Of a DNA stretch of 64,000 nucleotides, positions 16,382 to 24,814 are shown piece by piece. Each line of letters opens with the position of its first letter. The first letter of the stretch is position 1. This DNA comes from Kitasatospora aureofaciens (GTDB lineage Bacteria > Actinomycetota > Actinomycetes > Streptomycetales > Streptomycetaceae), in contig NZ_JAHTKP010000016.1 in NCBI RefSeq assembly GCF_019192735.1, positions 62,001 to 126,000 of the forward strand. The letters run 5' to 3'. The position numbers and the translations under genes were made by a program. The notes below the pieces were generated by a model. The model saw nothing but the letters and a program-made list of their open reading frames with translations, was not told the origin of the DNA and ran no database searches.

Positions 16382-16753
16382 ATGACGCACCGGATCGCAC
16401 GTTCGATAGCCGGCGCCCTGGTGGCACTGCTGGCCACCGCCGGCCTCACCGCCGCGGCGTCGAGCGCGACCGCGGTGGCCGCACCCCGGCCGGCGGCGGT
16501 GGCCGCGTCCGCCCCGACTGCCGCGGCGGCGGGGGCGGTTGAGGGGCCGGCGGCGGGGGAGGCCGCCGTACAGGGCGAGCGGGGGCAGCAGGCTGCTCAC
16601 CTGGCGGTGCAGCAGCAGAAGAAGAAGTCGGGCTTCTTCGCCAAGCTGGGCAAGTTCCTGCTGGTCGTGATCATCCTGATCATTCTGTTCATCGTGCTGC
16701 TGATCGTCGGCATCATCTACTTCGTGAAGCGGATCTTCCGGCGCCGCAGGTGA
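16382..16753 (+). CDS. Small exported, C-terminally membrane-anchored protein
   Basis: A 123-aa protein. Residues 1-35 form a signal peptide (MTHRIARSIAGALVALLATA and an Ala-rich end), followed by a low-complexity Ala/Pro/Gln linker. A Lys-flanked membrane helix (GKFLLVVIILIILFIVLLIVGIIYFVK) and an Arg-rich tail (RIFRRRR) close it. The tail would stay in the cytoplasm while the linker faces outward. A GGAG site lies 8 nt before the ATG at 16382. No catalytic motif is present. Proteins of this shape are often called hypothetical membrane proteins in Streptomyces; the role is unknown. Confidence 0.68.
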   Translation: MTHRIARSIAGALVALLATAGLTAAASSATAVAAPRPAAVAASAPTAAAAGAVEGPAAGEAAVQGERGQQAAHLAVQQQKKKSGFFAKLGKFLLVVIILIILFIVLLIVGIIYFVKRIFRRRR

Positions 16754-16802
16754 GGGTGCCCCGCGTCAACGGCCGGTGAGCGGTTCGGCGGTGAGCGGCT
16801 GG

Positions 16803-16839
16803 GTGCCCGGGCCACTTGGATGCGATTGGCCCTGGGCAC
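16803..16839. promoter_or_regulatory. Inverted repeat before the PLP enzyme gene
   Basis: GTGCCC-GGGCCA (16803-16814) pairs with TGGCCC-T-GGGCAC (16827-16839) with one bulged base and a 12-nt centre. It ends 30 bp before the start codon and could be an operator or an mRNA hairpin affecting initiation. Confidence 0.5.
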
Positions 16840-16869
16840 GGCAGGCGAACCGGCCCGAGGATGGCCGCC

Positions 16870-18063
16870 ATGAGCGACTTCGACAGCACGCTGCACCCCG
16901 AGAGCCGGATCGTCCACCCGCCCGTCACGGAGGTGAACGGCAGCCGCCCGATGGGCGTGCCGCTGCACCAGAGCCACCTGTTCGCCTTCGACACCAGCGA
17001 CGCTCTGGTGCAGGCCTTCGGCGGCCCCGGCGAAGCGTTCTTCTACAACCGCTACGGCAACCCGACGGTGCGCTCGCTCGAAGAAGCCGTCGCCGGCCTG
17101 GAAGGCGGGACGGGCGCGCTCGCCACCGCCTCCGGGATGGGCGCCATCAACACCGTACTGCTCGCCCTGCTGCGCTCCGGTGACCACGTCGTCGCCCAAC
17201 AGAGCCTGTACGGCGGCACTTTCGCGATGCTGGCCGACCTCGCCGAACGCTGGGGCGTCGAGGTCACCCACGTCCGGGGCGACGACCCCGCCGAGGTCGC
17301 GGCCGCCCTGCGGCCCAACACCCGGCTGCTGCACCTGGAGACCATCTCCAACCCGACCACCCGGGTCACCGACCTGCCCGGCCTGATCGCCGTCGCCAAG
17401 GCCGCCGGCGTCGTCAGCGTCGTGGACAACACCTTCGCCACCCCGCTGCTCTGCCGCCCCATCGAGCACGGCGCCGACATCGTGATCCACTCGGCGACCA
17501 AGTACCTCGGCGGGCACTCCGACGTGCTGGCCGGTCTCGCCGTCTTCGCCGACGACGCGCTGCACCGGAAGGTGTGGCACCACGCGATCGAACTCGGTGC
17601 GACCGCCGACCCGTTCGCCGCCTGGCTCACCCTGCGCGGCCTCCAGACCCTCGCCCTGCGGATCCGGCGTCACTGCGACACCGCCCTCGACCTGGCCGGC
17701 CGCCTCGCCGCCCACCCCGCGGTCACTGCCGTCCACTACCCCGGCCTGCCCACCCACCCCGACCACGACCTCGCCCGCCGCCTCCTCCCCGACGGCCACG
17801 GCGGCGTGCTCGCGTTCGACCTCGCGGGCGGGCGCGAAGCGGCCCGCACCTTCACCGAGTCCGTCCGCCTGGCCTCGCTGGCGCCCTCCCTCGGCGGCGT
17901 GCACACCCTCGTCCTGCACCCGGCCAGCACCTCCCACCGGCAGCTGGACGACGCCGAGTTGGCGGCGTCGGGCATCGGCCCGGGCACAGTGCGGGTGGCG
18001 GTCGGCATCGAGCACCCCGAGGACCTGTGGGCGGACCTGGAGCAGGCGCTCGCCAAGGCGTGA
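16870..18063 (+). CDS. Cys/Met metabolism PLP-dependent enzyme (cystathionine gamma-synthase/lyase or methionine gamma-lyase type)
   Basis: A 397-aa fold-type I PLP enzyme. The hallmarks are RYGNPTVRSLEEAVAGLEGG, the aromatic loop QQSLYGGTFAMLADLAERWGVEV, the aspartate in VVSVVDNTFATPLLCRPIEHGAD and the Schiff-base lysine in SATKYLGGHSDVLAGL. The family interconverts cysteine, homocysteine and methionine derivatives by gamma-replacement or elimination. Which reaction dominates cannot be decided by eye. The start at 16870 is chosen over 16861 because GAGG lies 9 nt upstream. It is probably monocistronic, with an inverted repeat before and a strong terminator after it. Confidence 0.88.
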   Translation: MSDFDSTLHPESRIVHPPVTEVNGSRPMGVPLHQSHLFAFDTSDALVQAFGGPGEAFFYNRYGNPTVRSLEEAVAGLEGGTGALATASGMGAINTVLLALLRSGDHVVAQQSLYGGTFAMLADLAERWGVEVTHVRGDDPAEVAAALRPNTRLLHLETISNPTTRVTDLPGLIAVAKAAGVVSVVDNTFATPLLCRPIEHGADIVIHSATKYLGGHSDVLAGLAVFADDALHRKVWHHAIELGATADPFAAWLTLRGLQTLALRIRRHCDTALDLAGRLAAHPAVTAVHYPGLPTHPDHDLARRLLPDGHGGVLAFDLAGGREAARTFTESVRLASLAPSLGGVHTLVLHPASTSHRQLDDAELAASGIGPGTVRVAVGIEHPEDLWADLEQALAKA

Positions 18064-18117
18064 GGGCGGGCAGACTTCCTCCTTGCGCGGGCTGACGAAG
18101 GGTTCTGCTCGATTGCT

Positions 18118-18151
18118 CGGTGTCTCCCGGCCCGGCGACCGGGAGACACCG
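18118..18151. terminator. Bidirectional terminator
   Basis: 13-bp perfect stem CGGTGTCTCCCGG / CCGGGAGACACCG with an 8-nt loop between convergent genes. Confidence 0.87.
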
Positions 18152-18167
18152 CTGACCGGCCGCAGCG

Positions 18168-19922
18168 CTAACGGGCGCGGGGGCGGGCTGCGAGCAGTGC
18201 GATGTCGTCCTCGGCGGCTGCCGGGGTGAGGGAGTGCAGCAGGGCGTCGAGGAGGTCGTCGAGTTCGCCCTCGGCGGGGAGGCGGAGGGCGGCGAGGCGG
18301 GCGAGGGAGGCGTCGATGTCCTCGTCGCGGCGCTCGATCAGGCCGTCGGTGTAGAGGAGCAGGGTCTGGCCGGCGGTCAGGGGGTGGGTGATCTGCTCGT
18401 AGCCGCCGAGGCCGGTGCCGAGTGGGGGGCCGGTGGGGATGGCCAGGAGTTCGGTCGGGCGGCCGGGGGTGATGAGGGCGGGCGGGAGGTGGCCCGCGCT
18501 GGAGAGGGTCCAGCGGCCGCGGCCGGGGTCGGCGAGGACCAGGAGGCAGGTGGCGGGGCGGGCGGACTCGTTGGCGGAGATGACGGTGTCGAGCTGGCGG
18601 AGGATCCGGTGCGGCGGCAGGTCCATGCCGGCGACGTCGCGCAGGGTCGAGCGGTAGTGGCTCATGTCGACCGCGGCCTCGACGCCGTGGCCCATGACGT
18701 CGCCCATCACGAGCAGCGTGCGGCCGAACGGCAGGCGTACCGTCTCGTACCAGTCGCCGCCGACCACCGAGGTGGTGCCGGAGGGCAGGTAGCGGAAGGC
18801 GAGGTCGAGGTTCTGGTGCGGGTTGCCGGGTTCGCTGAGCAGGGCGTGCTGGAGTTCGAGCGCGATGCCCTGGGAGCGGGTGAAGCGGCGGGCGTGGTCG
18901 ATGCCGGTGGCGGCCCGGGCGGCGAGGTCGCCGAGCAGGGCAGCCTCTTCCTGGGTGAACGCAGGGGCGGCGTCGGTGCGGCCGAGGGTGAGCAGGCCGA
19001 TGATCCGGCCCCGGGCGGCCAGCGGCAGGACGAGCAGCGAGGTGAGGCCGGCGGCGTACCCGGCGCCGGCGGCGGACCCAGCGTCGGCCGCGTACTCGGC
19101 TCCGTCGGTGAGGACGGCGACGCCGTCGGTGAGGCTGCGCGCGCCGGCGGAGCCCTCGGGGTGGCGGATCGATTCGCCGGGGCGGGCCAGCTCGGCGAGG
19201 GCGGCGTGCAGCGCGGGGACGGATTGGGCGGCGGCGCGGTGCAGGCGCGTGGCGGCACCGCGGAAGGCCTGGTCGCCGACGGCCTCGGGCGGCAGGACGT
19301 CGACGATGACGAGTTCCGCCAGCCCGGGGACGGCGAACGCGGCGAGTTCGGCGCAGGTGGTGTCGACGTCGAGGGTCGTGCCGATGCGTTCGGCGGCGGC
19401 GTCGAGGAGGGCGAGGCGGGCGCGGGCCTGTTCGAGTTCGCGCAGCTGTTCCCGGGCGGGGTCGGGGTCGTCGAGGACGACGACGACCACCCCGGTGATC
19501 CGTCCGGCGTGTTCCAGCGGCCGGTAGCGCACTCGCAGGCCGGGCGGCACGGGGGCGCCCGGGGTGTCGGGGCCGCCGGTGGCGTGTTCGCGGTCGCGGC
19601 CGTCGGCGAGGACACGGCGCATGGTACCGGTGGCACCCGCGAAGGCGGTGCCTTCGGCGGGGCGGCCGAGCAGGTCGGCGCGGTGCAGGCCGGTGACGGC
19701 GGTGAAGGCGGCGTTGGCGTACTGCCACCTCAGCCGGTCGTCGAGCAGCGCCACCGCGACGGGGGCGGTGTCGAGGACGTCGCGGAGCAGATCGGGGCCG
19801 TCGCTCCCGGTGATCGCGCCACGGCCCGCGGCGAGTTCCGCCGCCGCCGGGGACCGGGTGGCGGTCGTCTCGGTCGTCGGGCGCGGGGCGTCCTCTGCTC
19901 GGTTGCCGTGCCGGAACTGCAT
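18168..19922 (-). CDS. PAS-GAF-SpoIIE (PP2C) serine phosphatase
   Basis: A 584-aa soluble sensor phosphatase. A PAS domain spans about residues 45-165 (LLRDVLDTAPVAVALLDDRLRWQYANAAFTAVTG). A GAF domain spans about 175-345. The C-terminal PP2C/SpoIIE domain carries the metal-binding motifs GGDWYETVRL, LLVMGDVMGHGVEAAVDMSHYRS and LLLYTDGLIERRDEDID. Such proteins dephosphorylate anti-sigma antagonist proteins and switch alternative sigma factors, a large family in Streptomyces. No anti-sigma kinase domain or STAS partner lies beside it, so its target is elsewhere. The ATG at 19922 has only a weak ribosome site. Confidence 0.87.
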   Translation of the reverse strand: MQFRHGNRAEDAPRPTTETTATRSPAAAELAAGRGAITGSDGPDLLRDVLDTAPVAVALLDDRLRWQYANAAFTAVTGLHRADLLGRPAEGTAFAGATGTMRRVLADGRDREHATGGPDTPGAPVPPGLRVRYRPLEHAGRITGVVVVVLDDPDPAREQLRELEQARARLALLDAAAERIGTTLDVDTTCAELAAFAVPGLAELVIVDVLPPEAVGDQAFRGAATRLHRAAAQSVPALHAALAELARPGESIRHPEGSAGARSLTDGVAVLTDGAEYAADAGSAAGAGYAAGLTSLLVLPLAARGRIIGLLTLGRTDAAPAFTQEEAALLGDLAARAATGIDHARRFTRSQGIALELQHALLSEPGNPHQNLDLAFRYLPSGTTSVVGGDWYETVRLPFGRTLLVMGDVMGHGVEAAVDMSHYRSTLRDVAGMDLPPHRILRQLDTVISANESARPATCLLVLADPGRGRWTLSSAGHLPPALITPGRPTELLAIPTGPPLGTGLGGYEQITHPLTAGQTLLLYTDGLIERRDEDIDASLARLAALRLPAEGELDDLLDALLHSLTPAAAEDDIALLAARPRAR

Positions 19923-20019
19923 ACGCCCATGATCACGCCCTTGGGCGCGGCACGCCCATAAGAGGGTGAAACCTTGACCACCCGGAGGCGGTCTTGTGGC
20001 AGAAGCCACTCCGTCGCGC

Positions 20020-20069
20020 ACTCTATTTGCGTGTGCGCACACGCAAATATAGAGTGCGTGCACACGCAC
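20020..20069. promoter_or_regulatory. Two overlapping palindromic operators before the SDR gene
   Basis: Palindrome 1: half-site TTTGCGTGTGC at 20026-20036 is followed directly by its exact reverse complement at 20037-20047, flanked by ACTCTA and TAGAGT with a 2-bp offset. Palindrome 2: GTGCGTG-CA-CACGCAC at 20054-20069. The A/T-rich stretch TATAGA inside may be a -10 element. The pattern fits a TetR- or MarR-type repressor encoded elsewhere. Confidence 0.72.
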
Positions 20070-20099
20070 ACACCTTCCCGTGAATGACAAGAGGCCAGC

Positions 20100-20954
20100 A
20101 TGGACACCACCGCCGCTCCGATCGTCCTCATCACCGGCACCTCCTCCGGCATCGGCCTCGCCGCTGCCGTGGCTGCCGCCCGCGAGGGGTTCCGCGTGGT
20201 CGCCACCATGCGCGACACCGGCCGCGCCGAGGCGCTGCGCCGCGAGGCCGAGGAGGCGGGCGTCGGTGAGCGGATCGAGGTCGAACGGCTGGACGTGACC
20301 GACCCGGCCTCCGTGGCCGCCTGCCTGGACACCGTCCTCGCCAGGCACGGCCGGCTCGACGCCGTCGTCAACAACGCCGGCGCCGGGCGCGTCGGCACGA
20401 TCGAGCAGGGCGGGATGGAGCCGGTCCGGTCCACCATGGAGGTGAACTTCTTCGGCGTCGTCGAGGTGACCCGGGCCGCACTGCCGCACCTGCGTGCCGT
20501 CGGCGGCCGGGTGATCACCGTGACCAGCGTGGGCGGGGTCGTCGGCCAGCCGTTCAACGAGGCCTACTGCGCGGCCAAGTTCGCGGTCGAGGGCTTCATG
20601 GAGTCGCTGGCTCCGGTCGCCGCGACCGTCGGCGTGCACGTCAGCGTGGTCGAGCCGGGCGCGGTGGCCAGCGAGTTCATCGGCAACCAGGCCCTCGACG
20701 TGCCCGCCCTGCTCACCGCGGCCGGCCCGTACGCCCCGGCGCTGCAGGCCTACGTCGACCGCACCCTCAAGGCGTTCGGGCAGGCCCAGACGCCGGCGGA
20801 GGCGGCCGCGCCGGTCGTCGAGGCGCTGACGGTAGAGCAGCCCCCGTTCCGGATCCAGACCTCCGCGGCGGCCCGGGCGTTCGCCGGCACCAAGCTGGCC
20901 GACCTGGACGGCTCGGTGGTGCAGGCGATGACCGGCGGTTGGGTGGCGGGCTGA
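20100..20954 (+). CDS. Short-chain dehydrogenase/reductase
   Basis: A 284-aa classical SDR. The cofactor motif TGTSSGIGLAAAVAAARE and the ATMRD strand end suggest NADP preference. The NNAGAGRVG motif, the Ser in VITVTSVGG and the complete YCAAK active site (YxxxK) are present, then EPGAVAS. It should reduce or oxidise a carbonyl/hydroxyl substrate that cannot be named. AAGAGGCC upstream of the ATG at 20100 acts as ribosome site. Two palindromic operators sit 30-80 bp upstream, so expression is probably induced by a ligand through an unlinked repressor. Confidence 0.86.
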   Translation: MDTTAAPIVLITGTSSGIGLAAAVAAAREGFRVVATMRDTGRAEALRREAEEAGVGERIEVERLDVTDPASVAACLDTVLARHGRLDAVVNNAGAGRVGTIEQGGMEPVRSTMEVNFFGVVEVTRAALPHLRAVGGRVITVTSVGGVVGQPFNEAYCAAKFAVEGFMESLAPVAATVGVHVSVVEPGAVASEFIGNQALDVPALLTAAGPYAPALQAYVDRTLKAFGQAQTPAEAAAPVVEALTVEQPPFRIQTSAAARAFAGTKLADLDGSVVQAMTGGWVAG

Positions 20955-20976
20955 GGGATTTGACGTACACGCCGGT

Positions 20977-21007
20977 GTCGTCCTCCGTCAGGCTGACGGA
21001 GGACGAC
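20977..21007. terminator. Bidirectional terminator
   Basis: GTCGTCCTCCGTCAG pairs with CTGACGGAGGACGAC (15 bp) around a tiny loop between the convergent SDR and protease genes. Confidence 0.85.
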
Positions 21008-21027
21008 AGGGGCACCGAGGGGGGGGA

Positions 21028-22218
21028 TCAGCCGGTGGCCAGGGTCAGGCCGTAGGCCTGGAGGATCGGGTTGACGGGCTGGAAGAAGGTCGTCCCGCCG
21101 GAGGTGCAGTTGCCGGAGCCGCCGGAGGTGACGCCCTGCGCCTGGCTGCCGGAGATGAACGAGCCGCCGGAGTCGCCGGGTTCGGCGCAGACGTCGGTGC
21201 GGGTGAGGCCGTAGACGGTGCCCTCGGCGTAGTTGACGGTGGCGCCGAACTCCTGGACGGTGCCGCAGTGCCAGCCGGTGGTGGAGCCGGAGCGGCAGAT
21301 CGAGGAGCCGATGGGGGCGACGGACGAGCCGGAGACCGTCACCGCTCCGCCGGAGTAGTCGCTGACCTGCGGCTGGGCGGTCCAGCTCGGGTCGGCCTGG
21401 ACCCACGAGTAGTCGTTGCCGGGGAAGGTGGAGCCCTGGAAGGTGCCGATCGAACTGCCGTCGGAGGCGGTTGCGTTGGAGCCGGGCTGGCCGCAGTGGC
21501 CGGCGCTGACGAAGCCGGGCTGGCCGTTCTGGGTGACCGGGAAGCCGATCGAGCAGCGGGCGGCGCTGTCGATGTAGTAGGCGTCGCCGCCGTGCAGGTC
21601 GGCCAGCGGCCTGGGGGCGTCGGCGGCGCGGTCGACCCGGACGAGGTCGCGGTCCACGCCGGACTGCCGGAGGAACGCCTCGGTGCGGTCGGCGTCGGCG
21701 GACTGGACGACGACGGTGTTCGCCGTGACGTCCACGTACCAGAGCGGCGTGGCTTCCGGGGTGGTGGCGGCGACGGCCCGGTCGAGGGCGGCCTTCGCCC
21801 CGTCGAGGGTGGCGAGGCTGTGCCGCACGACGGTGGCGGTGCCGCCGTGGGCGGTGATCGTGCGGGCGGCGGAGGCGTCGGTGGTGGCGACGACGAGGGT
21901 GGCGTCGGGTCCGGTGACCCAGGCGCCGGCCCAGCGGCTGCCGAGCGCGTCGGCCAGGGCGGTTTGGGTAGCGGCGGCCCGGCTCTCGTGGGCGAGCCGG
22001 TCGGCGGCGGCCTGCGGGGAGAGGCCGAGGTCGCGCTGGAGGGCGTGGAGCAGTGCGGGCGGTGCGGCTGATGTGGCGACGGGCCGGGTCTGGGCGGTGG
22101 TCAGGGCGGCGGCGATGGACGGGTCGTCAGTGCCGGCGCCGGCGCCGGCGGCGGGGGCGGCGGCGAGTGCGACGGTTGCCAGGGCGCAGGCAGCCGCGAG
22201 CGCACGGAATCGGAGCAT
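21028..22218 (-). CDS. Secreted S1 serine protease, streptogrisin/alpha-lytic type
   Basis: A 396-aa preproprotease. Residues 1-28 are a signal peptide (MLRFRALAAACALATVALAA then APAAGA). The propeptide, about residues 30-215, contains the alpha-lytic pro-domain needed for folding (GSRWAGAWVTGPDATLVVATTD, VVRHSLATLDGAKAALD). The mature chymotrypsin-like domain has the His in FVSAGHCG, the Asp in NDYSWVQ and the Ser in EPGDSGGSFISG, plus paired Cys around each. It is exported by Sec, matures outside the cell and degrades protein. The ATG at 22218 has a GGAG site. It is divergent from a small Pro-rich secreted-type gene. Confidence 0.92.
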   Translation of the reverse strand: MLRFRALAAACALATVALAAAPAAGAGAGTDDPSIAAALTTAQTRPVATSAAPPALLHALQRDLGLSPQAAADRLAHESRAAATQTALADALGSRWAGAWVTGPDATLVVATTDASAARTITAHGGTATVVRHSLATLDGAKAALDRAVAATTPEATPLWYVDVTANTVVVQSADADRTEAFLRQSGVDRDLVRVDRAADAPRPLADLHGGDAYYIDSAARCSIGFPVTQNGQPGFVSAGHCGQPGSNATASDGSSIGTFQGSTFPGNDYSWVQADPSWTAQPQVSDYSGGAVTVSGSSVAPIGSSICRSGSTTGWHCGTVQEFGATVNYAEGTVYGLTRTDVCAEPGDSGGSFISGSQAQGVTSGGSGNCTSGGTTFFQPVNPILQAYGLTLATG

Positions 22219-22272
22219 GGGGGAGTCTCCTCGGTTCGCGTGGGGGTTGGGGAGACCGTAGCCATCGCAGCC

Positions 22273-22710
22273 ATGGGCCAGGAACATGCCAAAGACCCCC
22301 GTGCTTCGGTGCTATACCCCTGTGCCGTCCGCGATGTGCCAGTGCGTAGTGCGCGTACGGCTCCGACCACCACGCCTCCGCCCGCACCGGTGCCGACGCC
22401 CAGCAACCCGGCGCCCCAGCCGACCGCGGCCGCGCCGCAGCCGCCCGCGCCGACCAGCGCCCACCCGCAGCCGCCGGCCACCAAGGCGCCGCAGCCCAAG
22501 GTCACCACGGCGCAGCCGCCGACCGACCCGGAACCGCGGCAGACCGTAGCGTCCGGCGCAGGCGGCTGCGACATCCGCTCCAGCGCGGGCAACTGCTATG
22601 AGGCGGGCCAGTTCTGTCGCAACGCCGACCTCGGCCGGAGCACCCACGACGCGGGCGGCCGGGTGATCACCTGCCGGATGGTCAGCAGCAAGCCGCACTG
22701 GCAGGCCTGA
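22273..22710 (+). CDS. Pro-rich protein with a C-terminal Cys domain
   Basis: About 145 aa. A long Pro/Ala/Thr/Gln linker (APTTTPPPAPVPTPSNPAPQ) leads to a compact C-terminal domain of about 50 residues, GGCDIRSSAGNCYEAGQFCR, then NADLGRSTHDAGGRVITCRM, with four Cys that could form two disulfides. I recall similar C-terminal domains in exported Streptomyces proteins. The N-terminus is uncertain: the ATG at 22273 is used, but GTG codons at 22240, 22309 or 22336 are possible, and none gives a clear signal peptide. Its start region is about 55 bp from the divergent protease gene. Confidence 0.62.
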   Translation: MGQEHAKDPRASVLYPCAVRDVPVRSARTAPTTTPPPAPVPTPSNPAPQPTAAAPQPPAPTSAHPQPPATKAPQPKVTTAQPPTDPEPRQTVASGAGGCDIRSSAGNCYEAGQFCRNADLGRSTHDAGGRVITCRMVSSKPHWQA

Positions 22711-22755
22711 GCGGACCGCTGGTGCAGGACGCTTCGCCGCGCCGGAGGTCGGCCG

Positions 22756-23418
22756 TCAGTCGGCCGCCGACGCTGCGAGGGTGTCCCAGAACAGGTGCTC
22801 GTAGGCCTGGAGCAGCAGCGCGTACTCGCGGGCGGCGGCGAGCGCCGGGCCGTCCAGCGGGTCGGGCCCGAGGGCGTCGGCGGCCTTCTGCTCCAGGGCG
22901 GTGGCGGGCTGGGCGAAGAAGTCGAAGAACGCGCAGGCCTCGTCCGGGAAGCCGTAGTGGCGGCGCAGCGCCTGGCCGACGGTGGCGCAGTAGCCGCCCC
23001 AGAGCGCGAAGTTGGCGGTGAGGGCCAGCACCACACCGGCCGGGTCGCCGTTGAGCGCCAGCCAGGCCAGGTACGACGGGTACGCCTGGCAGCCCGGCAG
23101 TGGTCTGCGAGCGAGCAGTTCGTGCGGGCTCAGGCCGGTGCGGGCGGCGAACGCGTCGAGCGACCGCAGCGCGCGGCTCTCGCCCTCGGCGAAGCCGGCG
23201 AAGTAGTCGCCAGCCGGGCCGTCCGCGCAGCGGGCCGCCGGCACCAGCAGGCTGCGCCGGTCGCTGGCGATGATGCGGTGCTGCTGGGCGGCGAGTTCGG
23301 CCAGGACGGCGAGCGGGGCGCTGCCGTCGGCAATGGCCGGCACCAGGCGGTTCTCCCGCTCGCCGAGGGCCAGTTCCTGCCGGATGTGCTCCAGCATCTG
23401 GCGTGGCCGGCTGCTCAT
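22756..23418 (-). CDS. TenA/PqqC-like heme-oxygenase-fold protein
   Basis: A 220-aa all-helical protein resembling the TenA/thiaminase II and PqqC group (LAELAAQQHRIIASDRRSLLV, LPGCQAYPSYLAWLALNGD, NFALWGGYCATVGQALRRHYG). The paired helices and the WGGYC segment fit that fold, though the acid/base residues of true thiaminases were not confirmed, so the activity is open. AGGA precedes the ATG at 23418. A paralogue broken by an IS lies 8 kb downstream at 31.0-31.55 kb, sharing the LADGSAPLA, AQQxRIIxSDRRSLL and LPGCQAYPxYLAWL segments. Confidence 0.75.
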   Translation of the reverse strand: MSSRPRQMLEHIRQELALGERENRLVPAIADGSAPLAVLAELAAQQHRIIASDRRSLLVPAARCADGPAGDYFAGFAEGESRALRSLDAFAARTGLSPHELLARRPLPGCQAYPSYLAWLALNGDPAGVVLALTANFALWGGYCATVGQALRRHYGFPDEACAFFDFFAQPATALEQKAADALGPDPLDGPALAAAREYALLLQAYEHLFWDTLAASAAD

Positions 23419-23577
23419 CGGCGGTCCTGCCTTTCCCGGTGACGGCACCTCACCTGCGGCGACAGGCGCGGCCCGCCCGTCCGCCCAGCGTGGGTGCCAC
23501 TCCCCAGCGTAGGTACCGCTCGTCCGCCCGGCCCGCTTCGCAACCGGCGTGGCGTCGACCTCGTCGACCTTGTCGCC

Positions 23578-23901
23578 TCAGGCGTGACCCTGCGGCCCCC
23601 GGGTGCCGCTCGCGTCCGCCCGCTGCTGCTCCGCGAGCCGGCGCCTGGCTTCGGGCCAGCTGATCGGGAGGTCCTGCACGGGGGCCTCCCAGAAGGTGAA
23701 GACGGATTCCTTGATGGTGGAGCGGAGCGAGGTCATGATGCTCCGGTGCGGCTCGGCCTTGGCGTACAGCGCCTCCCGGCTCTCCCAGGCGGAGAGCGTC
23801 CAGAAGGTCCGCTTCAGCGGCTGGGCGGCCAGGGAGGCGCCCACGGCGCCAGGCACCCACTCCGAACTGCTCGCCGATGCTGGCGGCCGGTACGCGCGCA
23901 T
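23578..23901 (-). pseudogene. DUF3291-like/monooxygenase-fold protein, N-terminus probably lost
   Basis: The frame encodes 107 aa. From VPGAVGASLAAQPLKRTFWTLSAWESREALYAKAEPHRSIMTSLRS onward it looks like a dimeric alpha/beta-barrel protein in which small monooxygenase-like domains are compared with antibiotic biosynthesis monooxygenases. Family members normally carry another 30-40 residues at the N-terminus with the first strand; here the first 15 residues (MRAYRPPASASSSEW) do not look like that strand. Upstream bases in another frame give weak similarity (GMCHLRAVS), which suggests frameshift decay. It might still be a short functional protein. Confidence 0.5.
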
Positions 23902-24187
23902 GTGGACGGCTCAACTGACGGCGCGCAAGTGGCACATGCCTGCGCCCGGCCCGGCGGCCGCCCGGTAGGGCCGCTGTCCGGTAGGGCCTACGCGCAGGCG
24001 GTCGGCGGTGCGGAGGCGGTCGGTGCATTTCCAGATCTGGGGATCACACCCGGACGGGCCAAGCCGGGGTGCATTCCTTGGTCGAAGGCGTGAGTCTGAA
24101 GGCGGGATGCTCGGGGCCGCCCGGGCGTTCGTTCCGACGCCTGCAATCCCGCGGGTGTCCGGCCAGTCCGTCGACGCTGGGACCTGA

Positions 24188-24814
24188 ATGAGTCCGAAGC
24201 CGAGTCGTGTAGCCGTAATCTGCGACTGCCCGGTCCTCGGGCGCGGCCTCACCCACCTGATCAACGCTGCGCCGGACCTGCAGATGACGACCTTCACCCG
24301 TTACATCGACGAGCAACGCTATGAGGTGAATGGTTCAGACGTCGTCCTGGTCAACCTGCCACTGCCCAACCGGGAAGCGCTCGGCCTCGTCACCCGACTG
24401 CGTCGGCAGGGGCACGCTGTCATTCTGCTGTCAGCCTCCGAGGCGCAGAGCGACGTTGTTCTGGCTATTCAAGCCGGCGCTCGCGGCTACTTGAGTATGC
24501 GGACCGAGGAAAAGCAGTTGCTCACGGCGATCCGTATCGTCGCTTCCGGTCGCAGCTATGTCTCCGCCGGCCTCACCGGACTGGGTACTCCAACATCCCC
24601 TCCTCGCATCACTGACCGGGAAATGCAGATCCTGTGGCTCGTCGCGAGTGGCGCCACGGACCGGGAAATCGCCGGAAGGTTGAAAATCAGCGAGCACACC
24701 GTTCATTCGCATCTGGACAGGCTGCGGGACAAGACAGGCTCCCGCCGCAGGGCCGACCTCACCCGCTTCGCATTGGAGCACAGTGAAAGCGATGAGCCCC
24801 CCGATGGGGGGTAA
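24188..24814 (+). CDS. Orphan LuxR-type response-regulator with atypical receiver
   Basis: A 208-aa protein with an N-terminal receiver-like domain (residues about 6-120) and a LuxR/NarL helix-turn-helix (TDREMQILWLVASGATDREIAGRLKISEHTVHSHLDRLRDKTGSRRRADL, residues about 140-195). The normal phosphorylated Asp after strand 3 is replaced: the strand reads DVVLVNLPLPN with Asn. The conserved Lys after strand 5 also looks missing (GYLSMRTEEK). It therefore probably works without phosphorylation, perhaps by binding a ligand. No histidine kinase is adjacent. GC content is lower than in flanking genes. It is the likely regulator of the repeat-protein/DUF5819/HTTM genes downstream. Confidence 0.83.
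   Translation: MSPKPSRVAVICDCPVLGRGLTHLINAAPDLQMTTFTRYIDEQRYEVNGSDVVLVNLPLPNREALGLVTRLRRQGHAVILLSASEAQSDVVLAIQAGARGYLSMRTEEKQLLTAIRIVASGRSYVSAGLTGLGTPTSPPRITDREMQILWLVASGATDREIAGRLKISEHTVHSHLDRLRDKTGSRRRADLTRFALEHSESDEPPDGG

Noticed and set aside
22240..22272. Upstream GTG start for the Pro-rich protein
   Set aside because: It would lie 22 bp from the divergent protease start and adds residues without coding character; a later ATG is used, with doubt noted.
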